Source: Rhodococcoides kroppenstedtii (GTDB lineage Bacteria; Actinomycetota; Actinomycetes; Mycobacteriales; Mycobacteriaceae). From it: 64,000 nt of DNA. A program made the position numbers and the translations under genes. The stretch covers positions 1 to 64,000 of the forward strand of contig NZ_FOJN01000007.1 in the NCBI RefSeq assembly GCF_900111805.1, given 5' to 3'. How positions within the stretch are numbered: position 1 is the stretch's first letter; every line of letters begins with the position of its first letter. Shown here in pieces: positions 55,150-64,000 of this stretch. The notes beneath the pieces were generated by a model. The model searched no databases and had not been told where the DNA came from. It saw only the letters and a list, made by a program, of their open reading frames with translations.

Positions 55150-55584
55150 ATGCCCCCCAAGAAGAAGAAGCTGGCCGGGATCATCAAGCTTCAGATCCAG
55201 GCCGGCCAGGCCAACCCGGCGCCGCCCGTGGGCCCTGCCCTCGGTCAGCACGGCGTCAACATCATGGAGTTCTGCAAGGCGTACAACGCGGCAACCGAGT
55301 CGCAGCGTGGCAACGTCGTGCCGGTGGAGATCTCGGTCTACGAGGACCGGACCTTCGACTTCAAGCTGAAGACCCCGCCCGCCGCCAAGCTGCTGCTCAA
55401 GGCAGCCGGCGTCGCCAAGGGTTCGGGCGAGCCGCACAAGACCAAGGTCGCCAAGGTGACCATGGATCAGGTGCGCGAGATCGCCAAGACGAAGCAGGAA
55501 GACCTGAACGCCAACGACATCGATCAGGCCGCGAAGATCATCGCCGGCACTGCTCGCTCGATGGGTATCACGGTCGAGGGATAA
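55150..55584 (+). CDS. rplK: 50S ribosomal protein L11
   Basis: 144 residues. [20 protein letters not shown], the [13 protein letters not shown] loop and the C-terminal [14 protein letters not shown] are invariant L11 features. Part of the GTPase-associated centre. Cotranscribed with rplA. Confidence 0.98.
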
Positions 55585-55661
55585 CCCCCCCGGATCGACA
55601 GCACGTCGTGGGAGAGCCGGCCAGGCTCGCACCACACTCCGAACGAACGAACGGATTCACC

Positions 55662-56381
55662 ATGGCAAAGCGCAGCAAGGCCTACGAGGCCGCAGCAGCG
55701 AAGATCGACTCCGACCAGCTCTACTCGCCGCTCGCCGCGGCGAAGCTGGCCAAGGAGACCGCGTCGAGCACGTTCGACGCCACCGTCGAGGTCGCCGTGC
55801 GGCTCGGCGTCGACCCCCGCAAGGCGGACCAGATGGTCCGCGGCACGGTCAACCTGCCGCACGGCACCGGTAAGACCGCCCGCGTCATCGTGTTCGCCGC
55901 CGGCGCGAAGGCCGACGAGGCCGCCGCAGCCGGTGCCGACGAGGTCGGTGCCGAGGACCTGATCGAGCGCATCCAGGGCGGATGGCTCGAGTTCGACGCC
56001 GCGATCGCCACCCCCGATCAGATGGCCAAGGTCGGCCGCATCGCCCGTGTCCTCGGACCGCGTGGCCTGATGCCGAACCCGAAGACGGGCACCGTCACCA
56101 CCGACGTGACCAAGGCCGTAAACGACATCAAGGGCGGCAAGATCAACTTCCGCGTCGACAAGCAGGCCAACCTGCACTTCGTCATCGGCAAGGCGTCGTT
56201 CGACGACGCCAAGCTGGTGGAGAACTACGGCGCGGCGCTCGACGAGATCTTGCGTGCGAAGCCGTCGTCGGCCAAGGGCCGCTACGTCAAGAAGGTCACG
56301 GTCTCGACCACCACCGGACCGGGCATCCCGGTGGACCCGAACCGGACCCGCAACCTCCTCGAGGACGACGCGACGGTCTGA
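55662..56381 (+). CDS. rplA: 50S ribosomal protein L1
   Basis: 239 residues. [21 protein letters not shown] and [16 protein letters not shown] are L1 signatures. It binds 23S rRNA at the L1 stalk and can repress its own operon. Ends before a terminator at 56402-56428. Confidence 0.98.
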   Translation: MAKRSKAYEAAAAKIDSDQLYSPLAAAKLAKETASSTFDATVEVAVRLGVDPRKADQMVRGTVNLPHGTGKTARVIVFAAGAKADEAAAAGADEVGAEDLIERIQGGWLEFDAAIATPDQMAKVGRIARVLGPRGLMPNPKTGTVTTDVTKAVNDIKGGKINFRVDKQANLHFVIGKASFDDAKLVENYGAALDEILRAKPSSAKGRYVKKVTVSTTTGPGIPVDPNRTRNLLEDDATV

Positions 56382-56401
56382 TCCGCGTAGACACGCGCGT
56401 T

Positions 56402-56428
56402 GGCCGGCACCCCCTGCGGGTGCCGGCC
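56402..56428 (+). terminator. Terminator after rplA
   Basis: A perfect 11-bp stem (GGCCGGCACCC / GGGTGCCGGCC) with a 5-nt loop, followed by TTCGTCGTGTT. It ends the rplKA transcript before the leftward hydrolase genes. Confidence 0.8.
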
Positions 56429-56551
56429 TTCGTCGTGTTCGGGGAGCGTGTGTGTCTGCTCGGACCTGCGCCACCGCACCTAGCTCGCCCCGATCCGCGG
56501 GATCCCGGCGTTCGTCGCGACCTGTGTGCAGCGAGGCAGGTGCCGGAGCCG

Positions 56552-57514
56552 TCAGGCCCGCGCGATCACGTCGGTGATGGCGCCGATGACCTCGTCGAGC
56601 AGCTCGTTGGGGATGTCGTGGCCCATGCCGTCGAGCAGCGTCAGCCGGGCCCCGGGGATCGCCTTGGCCACGGCCTTGCCGCACATCGGGGGGACCAGCG
56701 GGTCGGCGGTGCCGTGAATGACGGCGGTGGGCGCGGTGATGCGGCGGGTGTACTTCAGCAGGCTGCCGGTGCCCGTGATCGCGGCGAACTGGCGCACGAT
56801 GCCGGCGGGGTGGTAGCTGCGGTCGTAGGCGGCGGTGGCGTCGGCGATGCGCTCCTCCCACGTGGTGGCGTACTGCTTGCCGCCGATGGTCTGGAACGTC
56901 GTCGCCTGGTGCTCGATGATCTGCTCGCGGGTTGCGTTCTTCGGCGGAGGCTTCAGCAGGGGTGCAAGGGCGCGCAGGTCCGGTGGACGCAGGAACGGTT
57001 GGTTGGTGCTGGAGAAGATGATGGTGACGCTGTCGAAGCGCTCGGGATGCGAGCCGGCGGCGACCTGGGTGATCATGCCGCCCATCGAGGCGCCCACGAT
57101 GTGCGCGCGTTCCAGGCCGAGGTGGTCCATGAGGCCGATCGTGTCGTCGGCCATGTCGACGATCGTGTACGGCACCGAGCTCGGCTGCCCGAGCTCGTGG
57201 CGGACGAGGCGCAGCAGCACGTTGCTCGTCACCCGCTCGCCGGTCATCTTGGTGGACAGGCCGATGTCGCGGTTGTCGAAGCGGATGACGCGGTGGCCGG
57301 CGTCGAGCAGACGGCGACAGAACGGCATCGACCACGTCAGCAGCTGACATCCGAGGCCCATGACGAGCAGCACCGGCGGCGCGTCGAGATCGCCCATGTC
57401 CTCGTAGGCCAGCTCGACGCCCCGACCGACGGGGGCGGTGCCCCGGCGGATCTCGAGGTCGGAGTCGGCTTCCCGTGCGTCTCGGTCGTGCTGTCCCGCG
57501 CGTGCCTCGTGCAT
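56552..57514 (-). CDS. Alpha/beta hydrolase (LipG-like)
   Basis: 320 residues. Catalytic serine in GASMGGMITQVAAG, aspartate in HGTADPLVP and histidine in GMGHDIP; oxyanion region VLLVMGLGCQLLTW. Position equals lipG (Rv0646c), inserted between rplA and rplJ. It probably hydrolyses an ester or thioester; the substrate is unknown. GGAGGACAC precedes ATG 57514. It overlaps nothing, but its partner ends 8 bp away on the same strand. Confidence 0.87.
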   Translation of the reverse strand: MHEARAGQHDRDAREADSDLEIRRGTAPVGRGVELAYEDMGDLDAPPVLLVMGLGCQLLTWSMPFCRRLLDAGHRVIRFDNRDIGLSTKMTGERVTSNVLLRLVRHELGQPSSVPYTIVDMADDTIGLMDHLGLERAHIVGASMGGMITQVAAGSHPERFDSVTIIFSSTNQPFLRPPDLRALAPLLKPPPKNATREQIIEHQATTFQTIGGKQYATTWEERIADATAAYDRSYHPAGIVRQFAAITGTGSLLKYTRRITAPTAVIHGTADPLVPPMCGKAVAKAIPGARLTLLDGMGHDIPNELLDEVIGAITDVIARA

Positions 57515-57522
57515 GTGTCCTC

Positions 57523-59502
57523 CTACCAGCCGGGCTCCCCGAGCACCGGCAGCGTGACGAAACTGGGGTTCGCCGGATCGACGACGACGTCCTGGGCGCG
57601 CCAGCGGGTACGCAGGCGGTCCGGCAGGATCGGGACGTAGCGCGGCGCGTCGGCGGCGAACAGGTCGATCCGGAGGCGGTGTCCGGGGTGCAGCACCGCC
57701 TCGGTCGAGAGTAGTTCGATGTCGAGCACGGTGACCTCGCCGGGAACCACGGGTAGCAGCGATTCGCGGGTGAGCGGGTGGTGCGCGACGAGATAGTCGC
57801 CGGACTCGGTGCGCACGCTCTTGCCGTCGTCGATCGCCCGCCGGGTCGCGAGGAGTGCACCGTTGGTGAGGACCGTCGACCGCCCGTCGGGATCGACGTC
57901 GCACACCATCACCGCCCAGAACGCCTCGCGGGCGAACGCGACCGTGGTGACGTGCAGGTTGGCCGGCCCGGAGAGCACCACGGCGGCCCGGCAGGGCGGG
58001 GTGGTGAACGTGAGGGCGTCACGCTCGGCGAACCGGTTGTCGTAGGTGAAGCCGCCGCCGAGCACCGCGGGCACCCCGGCGAGCACCTGCGTCGTGTCGC
58101 GGGAGATCGTGGCGCGCCAGCCGGGCGCCACTCGCAGCGACGCGGAACGGAACGGGGGCTCGGCGGTCAGGGAGCCGTCGGCGCGGGCGTGCCCGGCGGT
58201 GCCCGAGGTGTCGGCGGTGAGGTAGAGCCGGCGGGGGACGGCGTGCGGCGCCGGGAAGCGGCCGTGGGCCTCCCACCCGCCGCCCTGCTGCCGGAGGGTG
58301 ACCGGCCCGTAGCGGTCGATGCCGTTGTCGATACCGCGCAGCCACCGGTCGAACCAGGCGCGTTCGAGCACGTCGAGACGCGGCGGGAAGCCGGGTTCGC
58401 CGAAGCCGATGCCGGGATTGCCGTGGTACCCGTCGCCGACGAGCAACTGCTTGCGGCCCCGCTCGAGGGTGAGCCGGTTGTACATGTCCGGCGCCGCGCC
58501 ACCGAAGATGTCGTGCCAGCAGCCGTAGAGGAACGTCGGGACGTCGATGGTCTCGATGGTGGGGTCGATGGTGTCGAAGCTGGGATCGTCGTAGATCCGC
58601 GGGTCCGAGCCGGTGAGGAAGCCGCGCACGAGGTTCCCGATGTTCGTGGCGGGGCTGCGAAGGCGGTCGACCAGCCAGCGGGGGATGCCGGTGCCGAGGT
58701 GCGGGGTGGGGGCCCACTTGAGCGCGTTCACCGTGGCCAACCACAGCGGGATGAACACCGACGGCGCCCCGCCCGTCGCGAAGATCTCCCGCACGATGTC
58801 CTCGGATCCCTCGACCGCGAACACCGCGTCGGGTCCGTCCGGTGATCCCGCCGCCTGCAGCGAGTTGATGGCGGAGTAGGAGATGCCCGCCATGCCCACG
58901 TGCCCGTCGCACCACGGCTGCGCGCGCACCCACCGGAGCACGTCGAGTGTGTCGAGCTGTTCGCGCGGTCCCAGGGTGTCCCACACGCCGGCGGACTGCC
59001 CGGTGCCGCGGGCGTCGACGATGACCTGGACGTACCCGCTGCGGACCAGGTGCCGGTTGATCGTCAGCAGGTCGGCCGCGCCGCCCGCGATCACCCGCGT
59101 GATCTCGGTGACGCCCTCGAGCGGGGTACCGGAGAAGTCGACGGATGCGGAGACCGTGCGGAGGGTTCGGCCCAGCACCGGAGCCTCCAACAGCCGGTCG
59201 ATCAGGTCGAGCAGAAGCGAGTTGTACGGCGTGACGTTGAGAACGACGGGGAATCGGTACGACGCGGGGCGTCCGTCGCCGTCGGCGGGGGAGATCACCA
59301 CGGCTCGCAGCACGGTTCCGTCGCTCACCGGAATCGGCACGGCGCGGCGGATGTGCACGTCGGGGAACTCGGGGGTGGACTCGACCAGCTCGGCCCAGGC
59401 GCGACCGTCCTCGCCGCCGGTCGGATCCCGCCGTGGCCGACCGAGAGCGCCAGGACGCACCAGGGGGTGCGCAGCAGCGGTCGTGCGATCGGCGGCGGTC
59501 AT
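57523..59502 (-). CDS. CocE/NonD-family hydrolase (X-prolyl dipeptidyl-peptidase-like)
   Basis: About 659 residues. RRAVPIPVSDGTVLRAVVISP, DARGTGQSAG and the serine motif GMAGISYSAINSLQ belong to the S15/CocE acyl hydrolases, with the C-terminal jelly-roll domain (LSGPANLHVTTVAF...HRLRIDLFAADAPRY). Substrates range from esters to peptides; specificity is unknown. Transcribed leftward just before the LipG-like gene, probably as one unit. ATG 59502 lacks a strong ribosome site; ATG 59535 is possible. Confidence 0.83.
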   Translation of the reverse strand: MTAADRTTAAAHPLVRPGALGRPRRDPTGGEDGRAWAELVESTPEFPDVHIRRAVPIPVSDGTVLRAVVISPADGDGRPASYRFPVVLNVTPYNSLLLDLIDRLLEAPVLGRTLRTVSASVDFSGTPLEGVTEITRVIAGGAADLLTINRHLVRSGYVQVIVDARGTGQSAGVWDTLGPREQLDTLDVLRWVRAQPWCDGHVGMAGISYSAINSLQAAGSPDGPDAVFAVEGSEDIVREIFATGGAPSVFIPLWLATVNALKWAPTPHLGTGIPRWLVDRLRSPATNIGNLVRGFLTGSDPRIYDDPSFDTIDPTIETIDVPTFLYGCWHDIFGGAAPDMYNRLTLERGRKQLLVGDGYHGNPGIGFGEPGFPPRLDVLERAWFDRWLRGIDNGIDRYGPVTLRQQGGGWEAHGRFPAPHAVPRRLYLTADTSGTAGHARADGSLTAEPPFRSASLRVAPGWRATISRDTTQVLAGVPAVLGGGFTYDNRFAERDALTFTTPPCRAAVVLSGPANLHVTTVAFAREAFWAVMVCDVDPDGRSTVLTNGALLATRRAIDDGKSVRTESGDYLVAHHPLTRESLLPVVPGEVTVLDIELLSTEAVLHPGHRLRIDLFAADAPRYVPILPDRLRTRWRAQDVVVDPANPSFVTLPVLGEPGW

Positions 59503-59646
59503 GATCGTCGAGTCAACCTCGAGGGCGGAGCGCACGTCGTCGCAACGCGCGAACGTCGTCGCTGCCGACAGGACGACGACGCCGTTCGCTGGTGGGTGCC
59601 ACGAACGGCGTCGTCGTCAATGATGTCGCCTATGACGCGGGCCGGT

Positions 59647-59844
59647 CTACTTGCCGCCCTCGGGTGTGCCCTCGCTGTCGCTGAAGAAGGCCCACTCGCC
59701 GTCGTGCTCGACTTCGAGGCGCCAGCCGAGCTCGGCGTCGTCGGCCTTGCTCTCCTTGAACCAGCTGTGGGCGTCGGTCGAGTTGTCGATCTCCTTGGTG
59801 GCGACGACGGAACCGGTCGGGTCGAGTACGCGATAGTTGGCCAT
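59647..59844 (-). CDS. Small conserved hypothetical protein (65 aa)
   Basis: Sequence MANYRVLDPTGSVVATKEID... with alternating strands and a central helix (AHSWFKESKADD), a compact soluble alpha/beta protein. Strong third-position G/C supports coding. It lies alone between the CocE-like gene and the rplJ promoter. Function unknown. Confidence 0.75.
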   Translation of the reverse strand: MANYRVLDPTGSVVATKEIDNSTDAHSWFKESKADDAELGWRLEVEHDGEWAFFSDSEGTPEGGK

Positions 59845-60190
59845 GGTGAACTCTGTTCCCGAACCGCGCCCTCGGTAACCGTTTTGCATTCTCGGCTCGC
59901 CGGCGCCTACACTCGACCGGTCTGCGCAAGCAGCCACATGCTTCACCCGTTCCACCCAAGACCGTTGGTCGTCACGCCCCTCCGGGCGTGATCGAAGGTC
60001 CGACCCCTCGCGAGTCGGCGGCCCACGCAGGAGGATCGTGGCCCGAGCAGCGTGTCGACGTCCTCCGCGAGGTCGCCCGCTCACCATCGTGCGCCCCGAA
60101 CGCTTCTGCGTCCGGGGCGTTTCTCGTCTCCGGGCCGGCTTCGCCTCTTGCCGAGGGATCGACACGAGAGCGAAAGAGAGGAGGCGAAGT
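59845..60190 (+). ncRNA. rplJL promoter and L10-type leader region
   Basis: This 346-bp gap holds the control region of the stalk operon. The promoter is TTGCAT (59884-59889) with 18-bp spacing to TACACT (59908-59913), giving a leader of about 270 nt. A hairpin at 60092-60119 (outer arms CGCCCCG/CGGGGCG, inner ACGC/GCGT) is followed by TTTCTCGTC and resembles an attenuator. Actinobacterial rplJ leaders are known to be bound by the L10-L12 complex; that this leader folds that way is inferred. Confidence 0.65.
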
Positions 60191-60745
60191 ATGGCGAAAG
60201 CAGAGAAGGTCACCGCGGTGTCGGAGATCTCCGAGCAGTTCAAGGGCGCGACGGCGGCCGTGGTCACGGAATACCGTGGTCTGTCGGTCACTCGTCTGAC
60301 CGAACTGCGTCGGGCGCTCGGTGCCGGGGCCACGTACTCCGTCGCCAAGAACACCCTGGTCAAGCGGGCCGCTGCGGATGCGGGCATCGAAGGTCTCGAC
60401 GATCTGTTCGTCGGACCGACGGCAATCGCGTTCATCGAGGGCGAGCCCGTCGACGCCGCCAAGGCGATCAAGCAGTTCGCCAAGGACAACAAGGCGCTCG
60501 TGATCAAGGGCGGCTACATGGACGGCCGTGCGCTGTCCGTGGACGAGGTCAACCGCATCGCGGACCTCGAGTCGCGTGAGGTTCTGCTGGCCAAGCTGGC
60601 CGGCGCGATGAAGGGCAACCTGTCGAAGGCTGCCGGACTGTTCAACGCTCCCGCCTCGCAGGTCGCGCGTCTCGCGGCTGCGCTGCAGGAGAAGAAGGCC
60701 GCAGAAGAGGGCGCCCCGGCGCCGGAAGCTGCAGCCGCCGACTAG
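60191..60745 (+). CDS. rplJ: 50S ribosomal protein L10
   Basis: 184 residues. [27 protein letters not shown] and [13 protein letters not shown] are L10 features; a C-terminal Ala/Glu-rich helix binds the L7/L12 dimers. GAGGAGGCGAAGT precedes the ATG. Confidence 0.98.
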   Translation: MAKAEKVTAVSEISEQFKGATAAVVTEYRGLSVTRLTELRRALGAGATYSVAKNTLVKRAAADAGIEGLDDLFVGPTAIAFIEGEPVDAAKAIKQFAKDNKALVIKGGYMDGRALSVDEVNRIADLESREVLLAKLAGAMKGNLSKAAGLFNAPASQVARLAAALQEKKAAEEGAPAPEAAAAD

Positions 60746-60869
60746 CTGATCCGCAAGGACTGCCGCACCACCTCGTGCGGGTTCGCCCGCACACCACCAC
60801 CCTGTCCCCGGATCGGCGACAGCAACTTCCCGCCGCCTCCGGCGACGGGCATCACGGAAGGACGCCCCC

Positions 60870-61259
60870 ATGGCGAAGCTCAGCACCGAAGAATTGCTCG
60901 ACCAGTTCAAGGAGCTCACCCTCCTCGAGCTCAGCGAGTTCGTGAAGGCATTCGAGGAGACCTTCGAGGTCACCGCTGCTGCCCCGGTCGCCGTTGCCGC
61001 TGCCGGTGCCCCGGCTGCCGGTGGCGCCGAGGCCGCCGAGGAGCAGGACGAGTTCGACGTCGTCCTCGACTCGGCCGGCGACAAGAAGATCCAGGTCATC
61101 AAGGTCGTCCGCGAGGTCGTCTCGGGCCTGGGCCTGAAGGAAGCCAAGGACCTCGTCGAGAGCGCCCCGAAGGCGATCCTGGAGAAGGTCGACAAGGCTG
61201 CCGCCGACGCCGCCAAGGAGAAGCTCGAGGCTGCCGGCGCGAAGATCTCGCTCAAGTGA
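60870..61259 (+). CDS. rplL: 50S ribosomal protein L7/L12
   Basis: 129 residues: an N-terminal dimerisation helix, an Ala-rich hinge, and the conserved C-terminal domain ([26 protein letters not shown]). It forms the mobile stalk that recruits translation GTPases. Confidence 0.98.
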   Translation: MAKLSTEELLDQFKELTLLELSEFVKAFEETFEVTAAAPVAVAAAGAPAAGGAEAAEEQDEFDVVLDSAGDKKIQVIKVVREVVSGLGLKEAKDLVESAPKAILEKVDKAAADAAKEKLEAAGAKISLK

Positions 61260-61280
61260 TCTGAGTTCCCCAGCGAACCG

Positions 61281-61314
61281 ACAGCGGCCGCACCCTTCCG
61301 GGTGCGGCCGCTGT
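61281..61314 (+). terminator. Terminator after rplL
   Basis: A perfect 15-bp stem (arms 61281-61295 and 61300-61314) with a TTCC loop, 22 nt after the rplL stop. It is the strongest hairpin of this end of the window and isolates the convergent dehydrogenase gene. Confidence 0.85.
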
Positions 61315-61363
61315 TCGCGTCTGTCGGGGTCTCATGCGGGGTCCGGCAGGGTCCGGCCCGGGC

Positions 61364-62551
61364 TCAGGCCAGAGAGAACGCCTCGCCGCGGTGGTACGCG
61401 GCCAGCGAGGCCTCGGTCTCCCGGATCGACGGCGGGTGGAAGGCGAACGCCGAGACCACCGACTGCAGGTACGCCACGTCCGGGTCGGTGATGAACGCAA
61501 TGCCGCCGAGCGCCGTGACCGCGGCATCCGCCGCCCGGCGCAGAGCGCCGCGCAGAGCGATGCGGCAGAACAGCAGTCGGGCCGAGACGTCCGCGCCCTT
61601 CTCGCCGCGGTCGAGGGCAGCGGCGACCGCCTCGAGCGCCGCCATCGCGGACTCGAGTTCGGCGGCGGCCGTGGTGTAGACGCCGTCGCTCACCTTCGGG
61701 TGGCCCACGAGCCGCTCCACCAGGGCCGTCGCGGCCCCGATGTAGCCGGCGGACGCGAGGATGCCGAACCACAGGAACCCGGTCAGTTCGTGCTGCCCGT
61801 CCGGATCGTCGAGCGCCCCGATCATCGTGAGCGCCACCGGAATGCGGACGTCCTCGAGCACCACCTCCTCGCTTTCCGCGCCCGCGAGGATCGGCGTGGT
61901 CCAGAACGGCCGTACCGACACCCCCGGCATGGTCGCCGGGACGAGGGCGACCGCCTTGCGGGTCTTCCCGCCCTTCTTCTCGCGGGTGGCGACGCTGGCG
62001 GCGAGGAAGTCCATGGACGACGACAGGCTGCACGGCTTCTTGCTGCCGTTGATGACGTAGTCCCCGTCGTCGTAGTAGGCGTCCACCGACGGCACGAGCG
62101 TCGAGCCGACTCCCTCGGCGAAGCCGGAGGCGATGACGGCCTTCTGCTCGATCAGGCCGGCCACGAGGGGGAGTTCTTCCTCCGGGCCGGCCTTCGCGAT
62201 CTCGACGATCGTGGCCAGGGACAGATGGTGCATCGTCACCGCGGCCGCGAGGGACGGGGACTGCGCACCGATGGCGCGGTGGATGTCCATGGCGTCGACG
62301 GCGCTCGCGCCCAGTCCTCCGAGCGACTCGGGTGCGATGAGACCGCACCCGCCGGCGTCCTTGAAGACGGCGACGGCGTCGTGCCCCGGCGACTCGAGGA
62401 CGGCGAGCGGGGTCGCCTCGAGGTAGTCCGCCAGGGCCGGCAGGTAGCGCCGCAGGGTGGCACGCTCACGTGCCGCCAGACGGGACTCGGGCCCGGATCC
62501 GGCGGTGGAATCCGTGGTGGGAGTGGACCGTTCCTCGGCTGTGATGGACAC
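61364..62551 (-). CDS. Acyl-CoA dehydrogenase family protein
   Basis: 395 residues. An all-helical N-terminal domain (AVFKDAGGCGLIAPESLGGLGASAVDAM), a middle beta domain and a C-terminal four-helix bundle match the family, but the catalytic Glu position is not evident by eye. The Cys/Ser-rich GSKKPCSLSSSMDFLA stretch is atypical. It may be a FAD-dependent amine or acyl-carrier oxidase rather than a classical fatty acyl-CoA enzyme. GTG 62551 starts it. Divergent from the alpha-oxoamine synthase gene. Confidence 0.75.
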   Translation of the reverse strand: MSITAEERSTPTTDSTAGSGPESRLAARERATLRRYLPALADYLEATPLAVLESPGHDAVAVFKDAGGCGLIAPESLGGLGASAVDAMDIHRAIGAQSPSLAAAVTMHHLSLATIVEIAKAGPEEELPLVAGLIEQKAVIASGFAEGVGSTLVPSVDAYYDDGDYVINGSKKPCSLSSSMDFLAASVATREKKGGKTRKAVALVPATMPGVSVRPFWTTPILAGAESEEVVLEDVRIPVALTMIGALDDPDGQHELTGFLWFGILASAGYIGAATALVERLVGHPKVSDGVYTTAAAELESAMAALEAVAAALDRGEKGADVSARLLFCRIALRGALRRAADAAVTALGGIAFITDPDVAYLQSVVSAFAFHPPSIRETEASLAAYHRGEAFSLA

Positions 62552-62882
62552 GGTGGGACCTTTCGTCGGATTTGCCCGGAATGTGGCCTCCCGCTACGTC
62601 GTCCGGCGGGTTCTGTGCGTGGGCGAGTATCGACCCGTTGTCGGCCGCTGCCCGGGTCTCTCGCCCGACGCTGGTGCTTCTCCAATCGAGGGACCGACTG
62701 TTGACCACATGTCACACCGGTCTTGTCGTGTTCCGGCACAACGACATCCGTAGCCTGGAGCGGTAAGCGCAACAGCGGTTGAGGCCGGTGAGCGCGGCGC
62801 GATGCAGCGCCGGGCCCCCCTCGGCCGCCGGTGCGCCGGCGGACTCCGCCGGACCTTCCGTCCGACCTGTTCGGGGTGACAC
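62552..62882. other. 331-bp divergent promoter region
   Basis: No gene is apparent. TTGACC at 62701 could be a -35, although no well-spaced -10 follows. A palindrome TGTCGT-N11-ACGACA (62724-62746) is a candidate operator shared by the divergent dehydrogenase and synthase genes. Confidence 0.4.
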
Positions 62883-64000
62883 ATGAGTTCACAGGCTCTG
62901 CTCGATCGTATCCGGCACGACAAGCGCATCTGGGCGCATCGCGTGCTCACCAAGCACGATCAGAACCCGTTCTTCCGGGTGATGAAATCGGTCAACGCCC
63001 CGGTCGTCGACGTCGAGAACCGGTCGGTGATCATGATGGGCTCCAACAACTATCTGGGCCTCGCCGATCACCCCGTGGTGCGCGCGGGCGCGGCGGCGGC
63101 GCTCGAGCGCTACGACGCCACGGTCACCGGCAGCCGGTTGCTCAACGGCACGATCACGCTGCACACCGAGCTGGAGGAGGAACTGGCCGACTGGCACGGC
63201 ACCGACCAGGCTCTGGTGTTCACCACCGGCTATCAGGCCAACCTCGGCGGCATCAGCGCGCTGGTCGGGGTCGGGGACACCGTCGTGGTGGACTCGGCGG
63301 CCCACGCGTCGATCTACGACGCCTGCCGGCTCTCCCGCGCGACGGTCCGTGCGTTTCGGCACAACCGCGTGGACCTGTTGGAGGACAAGCTCTCTCGCTC
63401 CACCGGCGTCGTGCTGGTGGTCGTGGACGGGCTGTACTCCATGCACGGTGACCTCGCGCCGCTGGACGAGGTCGCGGCCGTGTGCGAGAAATACGACGCC
63501 GCGCTGTTCGTCGACGAGGCCCACAGTGTCGCGGTCATGGGACCGGACCTCACCGGTGCGGCCGGGCTGTTCGGCGCGGCGGACGACATCGACGCGCGCA
63601 TGGGCTGCCTGTCCAAGGGACTTGGATCGTCGGGCGGCTTCGTCGCCGGCTCGAAGGACATCGTCGACGCCATGCGCGTCCACGCGCGGACGTTCCTGTT
63701 CACCACCGCCGGGGTGCCCGCGGCACTGGGCGCGGCCCTCGCGGCGATTCGTCTGATGCGCACGGACGAGGGCGCCGAGCGGTCTCGCCGCACCCTGGCC
63801 AACGCGCGCTACCTGCACGACGGGCTGCGGGCCGCCGGGGTCGACGTCGGTGCGCCCAGCCCGCTGCCCGACGGCTCGGATCTGGTGTCGCCCATCGTCG
63901 CCGTCAACGTGCGGGACGATCTCAAGACGGTCAACACGTGGCGAACCCTGTGGGACGCCGGGGTGTTCGCGTCGGCCGCGATGTTCCCGGCGGTCCCGCA
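62883..64000 (+). CDS. Alpha-oxoamine synthase (BioF/KBL-like), partial at window end
   Basis: 372 residues are visible and the gene continues past the window. MMGSNNYLGLADHPVVR, ATVTGSRLLNGT, the PLP aspartate region LFVDEAHSVAVMG and the PLP lysine Lys245 in CLSKGLGSSGGF place it in the family that condenses an amino acid with an acyl-CoA (8-amino-7-oxononanoate synthase, 2-amino-3-ketobutyrate ligase, serine palmitoyltransferase, CqsA). Without other bio genes beside it, biotin synthesis is not assumed. Pairing with a divergent acyl-CoA dehydrogenase suggests a fatty acyl aminoketone product. Confidence 0.85.
   Translation, partial: MSSQALLDRIRHDKRIWAHRVLTKHDQNPFFRVMKSVNAPVVDVENRSVIMMGSNNYLGLADHPVVRAGAAAALERYDATVTGSRLLNGTITLHTELEEELADWHGTDQALVFTTGYQANLGGISALVGVGDTVVVDSAAHASIYDACRLSRATVRAFRHNRVDLLEDKLSRSTGVVLVVVDGLYSMHGDLAPLDEVAAVCEKYDAALFVDEAHSVAVMGPDLTGAAGLFGAADDIDARMGCLSKGLGSSGGFVAGSKDIVDAMRVHARTFLFTTAGVPAALGAALAAIRLMRTDEGAERSRRTLANARYLHDGLRAAGVDVGAPSPLPDGSDLVSPIVAVNVRDDLKTVNTWRTLWDAGVFASAAMFPAVP

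Overview
The window is chromosomal DNA of a high-G+C actinomycete. By eye the G+C is near 70% outside one island. Gene order closely follows the core of Mycobacteriales: from memory it matches M. tuberculosis Rv0500B-Rv0530, then the men loci Rv0534c-Rv0566c, then Rv0634B-Rv0652. There are no mycolate methyltransferases between rplA and rplJ, there is a phenolic acid decarboxylase, and the dehydratase pair is HadA/HadB without HadC. This points to a Rhodococcus-like relative (Nocardiaceae or close) rather than Mycobacterium. Genus is inference only.

Layout. 0.3-6.2 kb: bS22, epimerase, acyltransferase, phenolic acid decarboxylase, phytoene-desaturase-like oxidase, HAD phosphatase, glutaredoxin. 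6.3-14.9 kb: a Rex-operated rex-hemACDB operon, then small membrane proteins, two of them behind CRP-like sites. 14.9-26.7 kb: csoR with its operator, an acyl-CoA oxidase-like gene, hemL, the system II cytochrome c maturation set (TlpA, CcdA, ResB, CcsB), a MinD-like ATPase, a BldC-type regulator and a truncated DUF222 remnant. 26.7-50 kb: aminopeptidase N and most of menaquinone synthesis (menA, E, B, C, D, G, J plus a polyprenyl synthase). 50.1-61.3 kb: HtpX, YajQ, four tRNAs, rpmG, hadAB, secE-nusG-rplKA and rplJL, the last behind a long L10-type leader. 61.4-64 kb: an acyl-CoA dehydrogenase divergent from an alpha-oxoamine synthase that runs off the window.

The standout is a foreign island of about 4.1 kb (36,936-41,079). 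It sits inside the 3' end of a small DUF6918-type gene just after menC. It is flanked by 84-bp direct repeats, identical at 77 of 84 positions by my alignment. The left copy completes the interrupted gene; the right copy is the displaced original end, still followed by its terminator hairpin. The island is roughly half G+C. It holds four tightly coupled genes: an 81-residue protein, a 659-residue protein with an HEFLH metalloprotease motif, an unrecognised 252-residue protein, and a 307-residue SIR2-like protein with intact NAD-site motifs. No integrase is present. I infer a mobile, probably anti-phage, cassette pairing a putative zinc protease with a SIR2 effector. I do not recognise this combination as a named system.

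A second theme is the many short tandem repeats, mostly 24-36 bp: in Rex, in the gene after hemB, in CcsB, and in several intergenic gaps. Those inside genes keep the reading frame. All calls were made by reading; no database search was possible.
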